In this document: in pieces, positions 15,693 through 25,033 of the stretch
Position numbering within the stretch: position 1 is the stretch's first letter
How the letters are laid out: every line of letters begins with the position of its first letter
Assembly: GCF_029193575.1 (NCBI RefSeq)
Contig: NZ_JARGCS010000033.1
Span: 62,001-126,000 of the forward strand
DNA length: 64,000 nt
Direction of reading: 5' to 3'
From: Pseudomonas entomophila
Lineage (GTDB): Bacteria > Pseudomonadota > Gammaproteobacteria > Pseudomonadales > Pseudomonadaceae
Made by a program: the position numbers and the translations under genes
The notes under the pieces: generated by a model
Seen by the model: the letters and a program-made list of their open reading frames with translations, nothing else
What the model was told of the DNA's origin: nothing
Database searches by the model: none

Positions 15693-16583
15693 TCAGCCCA
15701 GTAGTCGATTGCCGGCGATCTCCCCGAACAACTCCACCGGCTCTTGCAAATTGCCCAGGTAACGCGGATGGAACAGCCACAAATCCACCTGCGGCTTGAA
15801 GTCGGTGATGTTCAACACCTCCAACTGGTCGCGGTGCCGGCTGTTCTGCAACAGCGGCTCAGGCACCAGTCCCAGGCCCTGGCCATTGGCGACCAGGCCC
15901 AACTGCAACTCGGTGCCGAAGGTCTCCAGGTTGATCGACAGCGACAGCCCCTGTTCGCTCAGCGCCCGCTGCAAGCCTGCACGAAAGCCGCAGCCGTCGG
16001 GGTTCAGCACCCAACCACGGGTGTAGCAGTCGCGCAGTTTATAGCTGCGCTTGCCGGCACTGCCCTTGGCCGCCACCACGCGCAGCGGCATGCGCGCAAT
16101 GGAGTGGCTGGCGATGCCCTCGGGGAAGATCTTGCCCGGTGGGAACAGCGCCGCAGCGGCGTCCAGCTCGCCGTTCTCCATGCGCGCGATCAGGCTGCTG
16201 CCCCAGCCGCTGGTGACTTGGGTGCGCAGTTCGGGGTAGGCCTCGCGAATCTGCGCCAGGGCGTCGAGCAGCACCACGTCGCCCAGGGTCTGCGGCACGC
16301 CCAGGCGCAGGGTGCCGGAGGGGGCGCCATCGTTGGCCACCAGTTCGCGCAGGGCATCGATCTCGCGCAGGATGGCCTTGCACTGCTCGTATACCCGCAG
16401 GCCCATGGGCGTGGGCTTGAGCGGTTTGGTGTTGCGATCCAGCAGGGTGGCGCCGAGGTCTTCCTCGAAGTTCTGCACGCGCCGGGTGATGGCCGGCTGG
16501 GTAAGCTGCAGGGCCTCGGCGGCGAGGTTGGTCGATTGGCAACGAATGACCGCCACGAAGGCGTCCATGTCATCGATTTTCAT
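15693..16583 (-). CDS. LysR-family transcriptional regulator of the sulfur island
   Basis: A 296-residue LysR protein: winged helix in residues 1-60 (MDAFVAVIRCQSTNLAAEAL, TQPAITRRVQNFEEDLGATL) and an effector domain from about 90. It lies directly upstream of the SfnB-like operon in the same direction, so it is the prime candidate for the regulator of these genes, possibly through the shared AT-rich motif. That link is inferred from position only. The effector is unknown, and no gene symbol is justified. Confidence 0.87.
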   Translation of the reverse strand: MKIDDMDAFVAVIRCQSTNLAAEALQLTQPAITRRVQNFEEDLGATLLDRNTKPLKPTPMGLRVYEQCKAILREIDALRELVANDGAPSGTLRLGVPQTLGDVVLLDALAQIREAYPELRTQVTSGWGSSLIARMENGELDAAAALFPPGKIFPEGIASHSIARMPLRVVAAKGSAGKRSYKLRDCYTRGWVLNPDGCGFRAGLQRALSEQGLSLSINLETFGTELQLGLVANGQGLGLVPEPLLQNSRHRDQLEVLNITDFKPQVDLWLFHPRYLGNLQEPVELFGEIAGNRLLG

Positions 16584-16687
16584 ATTCGGCGCTCACATAT
16601 TGAGACGGAGGGACATGCCTGAGGAGAATAATCCTGATGGCGGCCCTTGTCACAGGGCGATTGTCACGCCTGCGCCAGTGCGACGGA

Positions 16688-17170
16688 TCATTGGCCAGCT
16701 GCGAACTGCTTCAGGCGCTCGCCATCCAGCCGGAAGCGCACCCACTCATCCTGGGCTTCGGCCCCCAGCGCGCGGTAGAAACCGATCGCCGGTTCGTTCC
16801 AGTCCAGCACGCTCCATTCCAGCCGCCCGCAACCGTTGCGCACCGCTTCCCGCGCGATGTGCTGCAGCACCTGGCGGCCGGCGCCGCCACCGCGCTGCTC
16901 GGGGGTGATGTACAAGTCTTCCAGGTAGATGCCGTTACGCCCCAGCCAAGTGGAGTAGCTGTAGAAATACACGGCGAAACCGATGGCCTGGCCATCACGC
17001 TCGCAGATCAGGCTGTGCACCGTGCTGCCTTCGTCGAACAAGCTGTGCTCGATGTCGGCCACGCTGGCCACCACTTCGTGGCGGGCGCGTTCGTAGTCGG
17101 CCAGTTCGGTGATGAAGGCAAGGATCTGCGCGGCGTCGCTACGTTGAGCGGGGCGGAGGGTCAGGCTCAT
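16688..17170 (-). CDS. GNAT-family N-acetyltransferase
   Basis: A 160-residue acetyltransferase. The acetyl-CoA-binding signature is YITPEQRGGGAGRQVLQHIA; the preceding NGIYLEDLY and the later VLDWNEPAIGFYRALGA match the diamine/spermidine acetyltransferase (SAT-like) branch. It would move an acetyl group to a small amine. The ATG at 17170 is preferred over a TTG 15 bases earlier. It stands alone, divergent from the LysE-type exporter. Confidence 0.85.
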   Translation of the reverse strand: MSLTLRPAQRSDAAQILAFITELADYERARHEVVASVADIEHSLFDEGSTVHSLICERDGQAIGFAVYFYSYSTWLGRNGIYLEDLYITPEQRGGGAGRQVLQHIAREAVRNGCGRLEWSVLDWNEPAIGFYRALGAEAQDEWVRFRLDGERLKQFAAGQ

Positions 17171-17342
17171 GGGGCGGATTTCCAAGTCAGCGTGCGGGTG
17201 ACCATCTTAGGGGTTTGCCGCGCGATTTTCGCCGGTACAGTCAGGTGTATGGGAATAATTTAACGTCACTGTATCGGTCGCGAAGCCGTGCGGCTCCGTT
17301 AGTGTGTAAAAACGATAACCAGAACCTGCCGGAAATTTCGCC

Positions 17343-17963
17343 ATGCTTGGCTCATACGATCTACTCACTGCCTTTGTGCTCTTCGCGTTCGTGTCTTCCA
17401 TCACCCCCGGGCCGAACAACACCATGTTGCTGGCCTCCGGGGTCAACTTCGGCGTGCGTCGCTCTATCCCGCATGCCTTGGGGATCAGCATCGGCTTCAT
17501 GGTGCTGGTGCTGGGGGTGGGCTTCGGCCTGGGTGAGCTGTTCAAGGCCTGGCCGCCGCTGTACACGGTGTTGCGTTATGTCGGCGCGGCGTACCTGTTG
17601 TACCTGGCGTGGAAGATCGCCACGTCCGGGCCGATGTCCGCGGATACCGCCGGCACCCGCAAGCCCCTGAGTTTCCTTGGCGCAGCGGCGTTCCAGTGGG
17701 TCAACCCCAAGGCCTGGGTGATGGCCATTGGCGCGATCACCACCTACACCCCCGCGCAGGGCTACGTGATGAACGTGATCGTCATCGCGGCGCTGTTCGC
17801 CTTGGTCAACCTGCCCAGCGTGGGCATCTGGGTGATGTTCGGCAGTGCCTTGCGCCGGGTGTTGCAGAACCCACGCTGGTTGATGCTGTTCAATGTCCTG
17901 ATGGCCGTGCTGCTGGTGATTTCGCTATACCCGTTGTTGTTTGTAGAATCCTCGTTCTCATAA
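17343..17963 (+). CDS. LysE/RhtB-family amino-acid exporter
   Basis: A 206-residue inner-membrane protein with about six membrane spans. The family signature is ITPGPNNTMLLASGVNFGVR near the start; GAAYLLYLAWKIA and FQWVNPKAWVMAIGAITTY also fit. These proteins export amino acids or related metabolites. The hydrolase gene follows after 22 bases and may be co-transcribed. Substrate unknown. Confidence 0.9.
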   Translation: MLGSYDLLTAFVLFAFVSSITPGPNNTMLLASGVNFGVRRSIPHALGISIGFMVLVLGVGFGLGELFKAWPPLYTVLRYVGAAYLLYLAWKIATSGPMSADTAGTRKPLSFLGAAAFQWVNPKAWVMAIGAITTYTPAQGYVMNVIVIAALFALVNLPSVGIWVMFGSALRRVLQNPRWLMLFNVLMAVLLVISLYPLLFVESSFS

Positions 17964-17985
17964 GTACGAAAAGCCCGACAAATCA

Positions 17986-18852
17986 ATGCAGTTCATTCCC
18001 TGGTCACATGCTTGCTCCGAAGGTTTCACCCTGCGCGGTTGGCGCACCGAGCCGACGGGCAGGCCCTTGTTGCACTTCCTGCATGGCAACGGCTTTTGCA
18101 GCCTGGCCTACCAGCCGCTGTTGCTGCGCCTGGGCGAGCATTTCGACCTCTGGCTGAGTGATGTCCAGGGCCATGGCGACAGCGACCACGGCGGCCCATT
18201 CCGTGGCTGGAACCGTACCGCGGCGCTGGCGGTGGAAGCCTTCGAGGCGGGGCGCGGCGAGTATGGCGAGGTGCCGCGCGTGGCGTTGGGGCACAGTTTC
18301 GGTGGTGTGCTGACGGGGTTGATCCTGGCCAGCGAGCCGCGTCTGTTCCAGCGTGCGGTGCTGCTCGACCCGGTGCTGTTCAGCCGGCGTATGCTCGGGG
18401 TGATGGGGGCTGCGGCGATGGTCGGGCTGCACCGCCGCCATGCCCTGGCCCGCAAGGCTGCTACCCGGCGCAGCCACTGGCCGGACCGCGAGGCGGCGCT
18501 GACGTCGCTGCAGGGGCGGGGAATCTTCAAGGGCTGGAGCGAGACGGCGCTGCATGCCTATATCGAGCATGCGATCGGTGATTGCGGTGAAGGGGTGGTG
18601 CTCAAGTGCCGGCCCAGCCGTGAAGTGGAGATCTTCAGCTCGTTCCCCACGCGCATGTGGCCGACCCTGGCGACGATCGACACGCCGACGTTGATCTTGC
18701 ATGGCGAGCAGACCTACCCCTTCGTACCCCGCTCGGTGCGACGCCTGGCGGCGCTCAATGGCAAGATCAGCGAGCAGCAGGTGCCGGGCGGGCATTGTTT
18801 CATGCAGGAGGATCCGGCTGCGGCGGCGCAGCAGGTGTTGGCGTTTCTGTAA
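17986..18852 (+). CDS. Alpha/beta hydrolase
   Basis: A 288-residue alpha/beta-hydrolase-fold protein. The nucleophile elbow is ALGHSFGGVLTG (Ser in GHSFG, about residue 104), the oxyanion region is LHFLHGNGFCSLAYQPLL, the acid residue is probably in TPTLILHGEQTYPF, and the catalytic His is in VPGGHCFMQEDP. The triad looks complete. The physiological ester or other substrate is not evident. It follows the LysE exporter closely. Confidence 0.85.
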   Translation: MQFIPWSHACSEGFTLRGWRTEPTGRPLLHFLHGNGFCSLAYQPLLLRLGEHFDLWLSDVQGHGDSDHGGPFRGWNRTAALAVEAFEAGRGEYGEVPRVALGHSFGGVLTGLILASEPRLFQRAVLLDPVLFSRRMLGVMGAAAMVGLHRRHALARKAATRRSHWPDREAALTSLQGRGIFKGWSETALHAYIEHAIGDCGEGVVLKCRPSREVEIFSSFPTRMWPTLATIDTPTLILHGEQTYPFVPRSVRRLAALNGKISEQQVPGGHCFMQEDPAAAAQQVLAFL

Positions 18853-18870
18853 GGGTAAGGGTTGTCAGTG

Positions 18871-18956
18871 CCGGCCCTATTGCGGGGCAAGCCCGCCACA
18901 GGTGCTGCGAACGGCGCGGCACGCGTAGGAGCGGGCTTGCCCCGCGATAGGGCCGG
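18871..18956. repeat. Inverted pair of REP elements
   Basis: CCGGCCCTATTGCGGGGCAA and its partner GCGGGCTTGCCCCGCGATAG face each other downstream of the hydrolase gene. They can fold as one long hairpin. Confidence 0.85.
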
Positions 18957-19077
18957 AAAAACCAGCAAAAACCCAAGGCCTGTCCATTTCTCGACGATCT
19001 CCCGCTGATTCACGCGCGAACGACACCCACTGGATTGCTTAACCTGACGCTCCTTTCCACCCCAAGGAGCCCAGCCC

Positions 19078-20208
19078 ATGAACCAGGCGGTCACCCCCGA
19101 CCCGCAGATCACCCAGCCCACGACTTCCCACCGGCAACGCCTGCTGCGCCTGGGCCTGGCCGGGTGCGCGGGGCTGGCGCTGCTCGGCTACGGCGGCCAC
19201 TGGTGGCTGGACGGCCGCTTCCTCGAACAGACCGACGATGCCTACGTGCGCGCCGACTGGGCGCCGATCAGCGCCCGGGTCAGTGGCTACGTGGCCGAGG
19301 TGGCGGTGGCCGACAACGCCCAGGTCAAGGCCGGCGACCTGCTGGTGCGCCTGGATGCCCGCGATTTCCACGATCACCTGCGCAAGGCCGAGGCACGCCT
19401 GGCGGTGAGCGAGGCGGCGGTGCAGGTGCAGCAGGCGCGGCTTTTGGCGTTCGCCGCCGAGCAGGACGAGCAGGTCCAGGCCATCGCGCGGGCCGAGGCC
19501 GAGCAGGGCGGCAGCCGCGGCGAGGCACAGCGCGCCGAGGCCGACTGGCAACGCTACCAGCATCTGGCCCAGTGGCAGGCGGCGAGCGTGCAGCGCTTGG
19601 AGCAGGCCCAGGCCACGCGCACCCAGGCCCGCGCCCTGGAGCGCGCCGCCAGCGCGGAGCTGGCAAAGCAGAAGGCCCGCCAGCGGGTGTTGCGCCAGCA
19701 GGGCGGCCAGTTGCAGGCCGAGCTGCAACAGCGCCAGGCCGACCTCGAGCAGGCACGCGCCGAGCTGGCGCTGGCCCACAGCGCACTGGCCGATACCGAG
19801 GTGCGCGCACCGTTCGACGGTGTGGTCGGCCAGCGCAAGGTGCGCCAGCAGCAGTACGTGACCCCTGGCTTGCCGTTGCTGGCCGTGGTGCCGGTGCAGC
19901 AGGCCTACGTGGTCGCCAACTACAAGGAGACTCAACTCGCCCAACTGCGCCCCGGCCAGCGCGTCACCCTCGAAGTCGACACCTTCGGCCAGCATTGGCA
20001 GGGCACGGTCGACAGCGTGTCCCCCGGCTCCGGGGCGGTCTTCGCGCTGCTGCCGCCCGACAATGCCACCGGCAACTTCACCAAGATCGTCCAGCGTTTC
20101 CCGGTGCGCATCCGCCTCGATGCGCTGCCCGACGACACGCCGCGCCTGCTGCCGGGCATGTCGGTGATTGCTACCGTCGACACCCGGGGGCCGGCCCATG
20201 GCGGTTGA
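19078..20208 (+). CDS. HlyD/EmrA-family membrane-fusion protein
   Basis: A 376-residue periplasmic adaptor of an EmrAB-type efflux pump. It has one N-terminal membrane anchor (RLGLAGCAGLALLGYGGHWW), a biotinyl-lipoyl-like half (DAYVRADWAPISARVSGYVA), a long Gln/Ala-rich coiled coil (about residues 100-230), and the second lipoyl half with RAPFDGVVGQRKVRQQQYV. The start has AAGGAG upstream. It overlaps the transporter gene by 11 bp. An outer-membrane channel gene is absent here, so the pair would use one from elsewhere. Confidence 0.9.
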   Translation: MNQAVTPDPQITQPTTSHRQRLLRLGLAGCAGLALLGYGGHWWLDGRFLEQTDDAYVRADWAPISARVSGYVAEVAVADNAQVKAGDLLVRLDARDFHDHLRKAEARLAVSEAAVQVQQARLLAFAAEQDEQVQAIARAEAEQGGSRGEAQRAEADWQRYQHLAQWQAASVQRLEQAQATRTQARALERAASAELAKQKARQRVLRQQGGQLQAELQQRQADLEQARAELALAHSALADTEVRAPFDGVVGQRKVRQQQYVTPGLPLLAVVPVQQAYVVANYKETQLAQLRPGQRVTLEVDTFGQHWQGTVDSVSPGSGAVFALLPPDNATGNFTKIVQRFPVRIRLDALPDDTPRLLPGMSVIATVDTRGPAHGG

Positions 20209-21706
20209 AGAGAGCGTCTCGGCGCGCGCCTGGGTCGCGGTGATCGGTGGGTTGTTCGGCTGCTTCATGGCCGGCATGAACGTGCACGTCACCAGCGCCG
20301 CCTTGCCGGAAATCGAAGGTGCGCTCGGGGCAAGCTTCGAGGAAGGCTCGTGGATCTCCACCGCCTACCTGGTGGCGGAGATCAGCATGATCCCGCTGAC
20401 CGCCTGGCTGGTGCAGGTGTTTTCCCTGCGCCGGGTGATGCTCACCGGCTCCCTGGTGTTTCTGGTCAGTTCGGTGAGTTGCGCGCTGGCGCCGAGCCTG
20501 GAGGCGATGATCGCCCTGCGGGTGATCCAGGGCGCCTCGGGGGCGGTGCTGATTCCGCTGTCGATGCAACTGATCATCACCGAGCTGCCGGCCAGCCGGA
20601 TCCCGCTGGGCATGGCGCTGTTCAGCCTGGCCAACAGCGTGGCCCAGGCGGCGGGGCCGTCGATTGGCGGCTGGCTCACCGACCTGTACTCCTGGCGCTG
20701 GATCTTCCTGTTGCAACTGCCGCCGGGGTTGGCATTGCTGGCGGCGGTGGCCTGGTCGATCAAGGGCCAGGCGGGCGACCGCAGCGCCCTGCGCCGCGCC
20801 GACTGGCTGGGCATTGGCGCCATGGCCTTGGGCCTGGGCGCGTTGCAGGTGGTGCTGGAGGAGGGCGGGCGCAAAGACTGGTTCGATTCGCGCTTCATCA
20901 TCGGCTTCAGCATCGTCGCGGTGTTCGCCCTGGCGCTGTTCATCCAGCGCCAGCTGTGGGGCGCGCGGCCGTTCATCAACCTGCGTTTGCTGGGCAGCTA
21001 CAACTTCGGGGTGTCGAGCCTGGCGATGGCCGTGTTCGGCGCGGCGACCTTCGGGCTGGTGTTCCTGGTGCCGAATTATCTGTCGCTGGTGCAGGGCTAC
21101 AGCGCCAGCGAGATCGGCAAGAGCTTGATCGCCTATGGCCTGGTGCAACTGTTGCTGGCGCCCTTGTTGCCGCGCCTGATGCGCTGGCTGAATGCCAAGG
21201 TGCTGGTCGCCACGGGCTTCGCCATCATGGCCCTGGGGTGCTGGCTGGGCGCGCACCTGACGGTGGATGCCGGCAGCAACGTGATCATTCCGTCCACCGT
21301 GGTGCGTGGCATCGGCCAGCCGTTGATCATGGTGGCGCTGTCGGTGCTGGCGGTGAAGGGCTTGGACAAGGCCCAGGCGGGCTCGGCGTCGGCGCTGATC
21401 TCGATGCTGCGCAACCTCGGTGGGGCGCTGGGCACGGCGCTGTTGACGCAACTGGTGTCTCAGCGCGAGCGCTTTCATTCGGCGCGGGTGGGGGAAGGGC
21501 TGACGATGTTCGATGGCGCGTTGCAGGCGCGCTTGCCGGGCGGCCTGGTCGAGCCACAGTCGCCACAGGTGATGCAGACGCTGGCGTTGATCGATCAGGG
21601 CGTGCGTGAGCAGGCCTACCTGATGGCGTACTCGGATGCGTTCTACCTGTCGTGCGTGGCGTTGTTGGGCTGCGCGGTGGCGTCGTTGCTGTTGCGCAGC
21701 CGGTGA
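20198..21706 (+). CDS. MFS multidrug efflux transporter, DHA2/EmrB type (14 spans)
   Basis: A 502-residue proton-driven exporter. Family features are MNVHVTSAALPEIEGALGAS with the EEGSWISTAYLVAE motif of helix 1-2, RVIQGASGAVLIPLSMQLII and GPSIGGWLTDLYSWRWIFLL (motif C/antiporter region). It forms the pump with the adaptor encoded just before. I place the start at the ATG at 20198, inside the end of the adaptor gene. It likely exports hydrophobic toxic compounds; the AraC-type regulator downstream is a possible controller. Confidence 0.9.
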   Translation: MAVEESVSARAWVAVIGGLFGCFMAGMNVHVTSAALPEIEGALGASFEEGSWISTAYLVAEISMIPLTAWLVQVFSLRRVMLTGSLVFLVSSVSCALAPSLEAMIALRVIQGASGAVLIPLSMQLIITELPASRIPLGMALFSLANSVAQAAGPSIGGWLTDLYSWRWIFLLQLPPGLALLAAVAWSIKGQAGDRSALRRADWLGIGAMALGLGALQVVLEEGGRKDWFDSRFIIGFSIVAVFALALFIQRQLWGARPFINLRLLGSYNFGVSSLAMAVFGAATFGLVFLVPNYLSLVQGYSASEIGKSLIAYGLVQLLLAPLLPRLMRWLNAKVLVATGFAIMALGCWLGAHLTVDAGSNVIIPSTVVRGIGQPLIMVALSVLAVKGLDKAQAGSASALISMLRNLGGALGTALLTQLVSQRERFHSARVGEGLTMFDGALQARLPGGLVEPQSPQVMQTLALIDQGVREQAYLMAYSDAFYLSCVALLGCAVASLLLRSR

Positions 21707-21708
21707 CT

Positions 21709-21724
21709 CCCTCCTACAGGAGGG
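21709..21724 (+). terminator. Short terminator-like hairpin after the efflux operon
   Basis: CCCTCC, TACA and GGAGGG form a 6-bp stem right after the MFS stop; a run of five T follows about 12 bases later. A weak intrinsic terminator or REP remnant. Confidence 0.45.
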
Positions 21725-21759
21725 GGCTGCGCTGTTTTTGCATTGAAGGGGCTGGCATC

Positions 21760-22533
21760 ATGCGTTGCTATCGACTCCACCCGGCACCTGTAATGACCCG
21801 ACCCGCCATCGTCCCGCTCGCCGAGAACTACCGCCACGGTGAGCGCATCGCCCCGCACTGCCACGACCGCGCCCAGTTGATTCACGCCCTGACCGGTGTG
21901 ATCACCGTCAACTCGCGCCAGGGTAGCTGGGTGGTGCCCCCTGGGCGCGGGGTATGGGTGCCGGCGGCGGTCGAGCATGACCTCCGGCTCTCCGGCGTGG
22001 TGCGCATGCGCACGCTGTTCGTCGACCCCGAGGCACGCCCCGACCTGCCGGGTGAATGCCAGGTGATCGAGATCTCCCCGTTGCTGCGTGAACTGATCGT
22101 GCGTGCCATGGACATCCCGCCCATGCACGCACCCGAGGGCCGCGAGGCGCGCATCGTGCAGTTGATCCTCGACGAGATTCGGGTGCTGCCGGTAATGGCC
22201 TTGCATGTCCCCAGCCCTGAAAGCGCGCAACTGTTGGGCTTGTGCGAGGCCCTACGGCAGGCACCGGCCGAGGACTGGAACCTGGCCCGTGCCGCCGCCC
22301 ACAGCGGCATCACCCCGCGCACCTTGACCCGTGCGTTCCAGCGCGAAACCGGGCTGAGCTTCGTGCAGTGGGTGCGCCGCATGCGCCTGCTGGCCGGGCT
22401 CGACGCCCTGGCTGCGGGCGTTTCGGTGCTCGACGTGGCCCTGGACCTGGGCTACGACAGCCCCAGCGCGTTCACCGCGATGTTCAGGCGTACCCTGGGT
22501 GTGTCGCCATCGGCCTACTTTGGCCGCGGCTAG
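21760..22533 (+). CDS. AraC-family regulator with cupin sensor domain
   Basis: A 257-residue regulator: an N-terminal cupin-like sensor (IAPHCHDRAQLIHALTGVIT, VVPPGRGVWVPAAVEH) and a C-terminal double helix-turn-helix (HSGITPRTLTRAFQRETGLS; VLDVALDLGYDSPSAFTAMF, FRRTLGVSPSAYF). I use the ATG at 21760, preceded by AAGGGG; an ATG at 21793 is possible. It follows the EmrAB-like genes and precedes the pirin gene, so either could be its target. Confidence 0.87.
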   Translation: MRCYRLHPAPVMTRPAIVPLAENYRHGERIAPHCHDRAQLIHALTGVITVNSRQGSWVVPPGRGVWVPAAVEHDLRLSGVVRMRTLFVDPEARPDLPGECQVIEISPLLRELIVRAMDIPPMHAPEGREARIVQLILDEIRVLPVMALHVPSPESAQLLGLCEALRQAPAEDWNLARAAAHSGITPRTLTRAFQRETGLSFVQWVRRMRLLAGLDALAAGVSVLDVALDLGYDSPSAFTAMFRRTLGVSPSAYFGRG

Positions 22534-22640
22534 TACGGCCACATCGTTCTATTGGTGGAACGAACAAAGCCATTTCCTCCTACTAACGGCTAATTCGTCT
22601 CACAGGTAAAGTGAGCGCCAGCCAAAAGAGGAGACTGCTC

Positions 22641-23504
22641 ATGAAAACGATTCTGGGTATCCACCGCAGCCCCCAAGCCCATTGGGTCGGTGACGGCTTC
22701 CCGGTGCGCAGCCTGTTCACCTACGACCACCTGGCCCGGCACATCAGCCCCTTCTTGCTGTTGGACTACGCCGGCCCCCACGACTTCACGCCGACCAGCG
22801 CCCGCCGCGGCGTCGGCCAGCACCCGCACCGTGGCTTCGAGACAGTCACCATCGTCTACCAGGGCGAACTGGAGCACCGCGACTCCACCGGCGCCGGCGG
22901 CCTGATCGGCCCGGGTGACGTGCAATGGATGACCGCTGCGGGCGGCATCATCCACGAAGAATTCCACTCGCCCGCGTTCGCCCACAGCGGCGGCACGCTG
23001 GAGATGGTGCAGTTGTGGGTCAACCTGCCGGCGCGGGACAAGCGCGCCGCAGCGGGCTACCAGACGCTGCTGGCGGGCAACATCCCCGAGGTCGCACTGG
23101 AGGCTGGCAGCCTGCGGGTGATCGCGGGCGACTACCAGGGCCATCGCGGCCCGGCGCGGACGTTCACCGACATGGATGTGTGGGACCTGCGCCTGAAGGC
23201 CGGGGCGACGCTCACATTGCCGGTCGCCGAAGGGCGCAACGCGGCGCTGGTGGTGCTGCGCGGCAACCTGCGGGTGAACGGCGAGCGCGAGGCGGGAGCG
23301 TCCAGCCTGGTATTGCTGGCGCGCGATGGGGCGAATGTGCGGATCGAGGTGTTGGAGGAGGTGAGCGTACTGCTGCTCAGCGGTGAACCGATCGATGAGC
23401 CCATCGTCGGCTACGGGCCGTTCGTGATGAACAGCCAGGCGGAAATCGCCGAGTCGTTCGATGATTTCTATGCCGGGCGGTTTGGGCAGATGGCAATGCA
23501 GTGA
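22641..23504 (+). CDS. Pirin-family protein
   Basis: A 287-residue bicupin. The metal site is visible as the His residues in GVGQHPHRGFETVTIVYQGE and ELEHRDSTGAGG, and the family sequence VQWMTAAGGIIHEEFHS is present. Bacterial pirins are iron- or copper-binding proteins, some with quercetin 2,3-dioxygenase activity, others acting as partners of metabolic enzymes. AGAGGAG lies just upstream of the ATG. The upstream spacer holds an inverted GTTCTATTGGTGGAAC motif (22546-22561), a plausible operator. Confidence 0.9.
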   Translation: MKTILGIHRSPQAHWVGDGFPVRSLFTYDHLARHISPFLLLDYAGPHDFTPTSARRGVGQHPHRGFETVTIVYQGELEHRDSTGAGGLIGPGDVQWMTAAGGIIHEEFHSPAFAHSGGTLEMVQLWVNLPARDKRAAAGYQTLLAGNIPEVALEAGSLRVIAGDYQGHRGPARTFTDMDVWDLRLKAGATLTLPVAEGRNAALVVLRGNLRVNGEREAGASSLVLLARDGANVRIEVLEEVSVLLLSGEPIDEPIVGYGPFVMNSQAEIAESFDDFYAGRFGQMAMQ

Positions 23505-23508
23505 GCCC

Positions 23509-23538
23509 GTGGGCGCGACCCGGCGAGGTCGCGCCCAC
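23509..23538. terminator. Bidirectional terminator hairpin
   Basis: GTGGGCGCGACC and GGTCGCGCCCAC form a perfect 12-bp stem with a 6-base loop between the convergent pirin and aldo/keto reductase genes. Confidence 0.7.
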
Positions 23539-23550
23539 GCCGACCGCCGG

Positions 23551-24561
23551 TCAGCCGCGCGGCAGGCGCCCGGTCACGAAGTGCGCCACGTCGTTGAAGC
23601 CAGGCGTCGAGGCATGCCCCGGCGTGACCAGCGAATCGATGAACGCTTCGTCTTCGGCGGTGATCTTCACCTCCAGCGCACCGCTGTAGGTCGACCACTG
23701 CTCCTCGGTGCGCGGCCCGACGATGGCCGAGCTGACCAGTTGGTTGTTGAGCACCCAGGCAATGGCGAATTCGACGATACCCACGCCCTTGGCCTCGGTA
23801 TAGGCGTGGATCTTCTGGGCGATGGCCAGCGACTCCTGACGCCATTCCACCTCCATGATGCGTTTGTCCTGGCGCCCGGCGCGGCTGCCGGCATCCGGCG
23901 TCGAGCCCGGCGCGTACTTGCCGCTGAGCACGCCACGGGCCAGCGGGCTGAACGGCACCACGCCCAGGCCATGGTAGGCCGCGGCGGTCAATTGCTCGGG
24001 CTCGGCCTGGCGGTTGACGATGTTGTACAGCGGCTGGCTGACCACCGGCTTGGCCACGCCCAGGCGCTCGGCCAGGTTGCAGATCTCGGCGATGCGCCAG
24101 CCACGGAAGTTCGACACGCCCCAGTAGCGGATCTTGCCCTGTTGCAGAAGGTCGCCGATGGCGCGCACGGTTTCTTCCAGCGGCACCTTGTGGTCTTCGC
24201 GGTGCAGGTAGTAGATGTCCAGGTAGTCGGTGCCCAGGCGCGTCAGCGAGGCTTCCAGGGCATTGAACAGGTGCTTGCGCGACAGCCCGCTGCGGTTCGG
24301 CACGCCGTCGACCGGGCCATAGCCGGCCTTGGAGGCGACGATCCAGTCGTGGCGGTTGCGCGCCACCGCCTCGCCGACGATCTCCTCGGAGCGCCCGGCG
24401 TTGTAAACATCGGCGGTGTCGATGAAGTTGATGCCCTGGTCCCAGGCCTTGTCGATGATCCGCAGCGAATCCTCGGTGCTGGTCTGTTCACCGAACATCA
24501 TGGTGCCCAGGGTCAGGGCGGAGACTTGCAGGCCGGAACGGCCGAGAGGGCGGTAGAGCAT
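23551..24561 (-). CDS. Aldo/keto reductase
   Basis: A 336-residue NADPH-dependent oxidoreductase of the YghZ/Tas-like branch. The catalytic tetrad is visible: Asp and Tyr in NFIDTADVYNAGRSEE, Lys in VASKAGYG, and His in YYLHREDHKVP. NADP contacts appear in FSPLARGVLSGKY and SAIVGPRTEEQ. It reduces aldehydes or ketones; the substrate is not clear. AGGA precedes the start. It is a single-gene unit. Confidence 0.9.
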   Translation of the reverse strand: MLYRPLGRSGLQVSALTLGTMMFGEQTSTEDSLRIIDKAWDQGINFIDTADVYNAGRSEEIVGEAVARNRHDWIVASKAGYGPVDGVPNRSGLSRKHLFNALEASLTRLGTDYLDIYYLHREDHKVPLEETVRAIGDLLQQGKIRYWGVSNFRGWRIAEICNLAERLGVAKPVVSQPLYNIVNRQAEPEQLTAAAYHGLGVVPFSPLARGVLSGKYAPGSTPDAGSRAGRQDKRIMEVEWRQESLAIAQKIHAYTEAKGVGIVEFAIAWVLNNQLVSSAIVGPRTEEQWSTYSGALEVKITAEDEAFIDSLVTPGHASTPGFNDVAHFVTGRLPRG

Positions 24562-24668
24562 GCGGAAATCCTTTCTTGCGCGGGGAGTGATTGAGGTGTT
24601 TTACACACATCCACCGCGCTTTGAAAGGTGGTGACCCGCGCCCGGCGGCGCGGGGTGCTTCGGGGGCT

Positions 24669-24896
24669 TCAGGAGGCCGGCGTATTGCGGCTGTCGGTGC
24701 CGGCGGCCCGGTTGCTCTGGGCTCGCTCCTGGGGCGCTTGCAGGTTGTCGCGCTTGGCCACGACTTCCTGTTGTTGCTGGATCTGCAAGGCCCATTGCGC
24801 CTGGCGCTCCAGCAGACGGTCGGCGCCGCCCTCGGCGAAGGCCGAGGTGACGGTGGTGGTGGCCAACAGGGCCAGGGCGAAGGACAGGGCTTTCAT
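24669..24896 (-). CDS. Small secreted protein, PtrA-like N-terminus
   Basis: A 75-residue protein with a clear Sec signal peptide (MKALSFALALLATTTVTSAFA) and mature start EGGADRLLERQAQWALQIQQ. The AEGGADR start followed by a Gln/Ala-rich helix resembles small pseudomonad proteins annotated as PtrA-like, some of which are copper-induced; I recall this from memory and the match is loose. It probably is periplasmic. Its own start (ATG at 24896) has GGAG upstream. Function unknown. Confidence 0.65.
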   Translation of the reverse strand: MKALSFALALLATTTVTSAFAEGGADRLLERQAQWALQIQQQQEVVAKRDNLQAPQERAQSNRAAGTDSRNTPAS

Positions 24897-25033
24897 GGGT
24901 AAGGTCTCCATCAAGGGCGGGTCAGGGTGGTCGCGGCAGTGGCGACCTGATCGAGAGCGATGATGAGAACCCAGGATTTTCCCAGGATTAACAGCGATGC
25001 GCGTGGATCGTGGCGGGTTGTTACAGGAAAATA

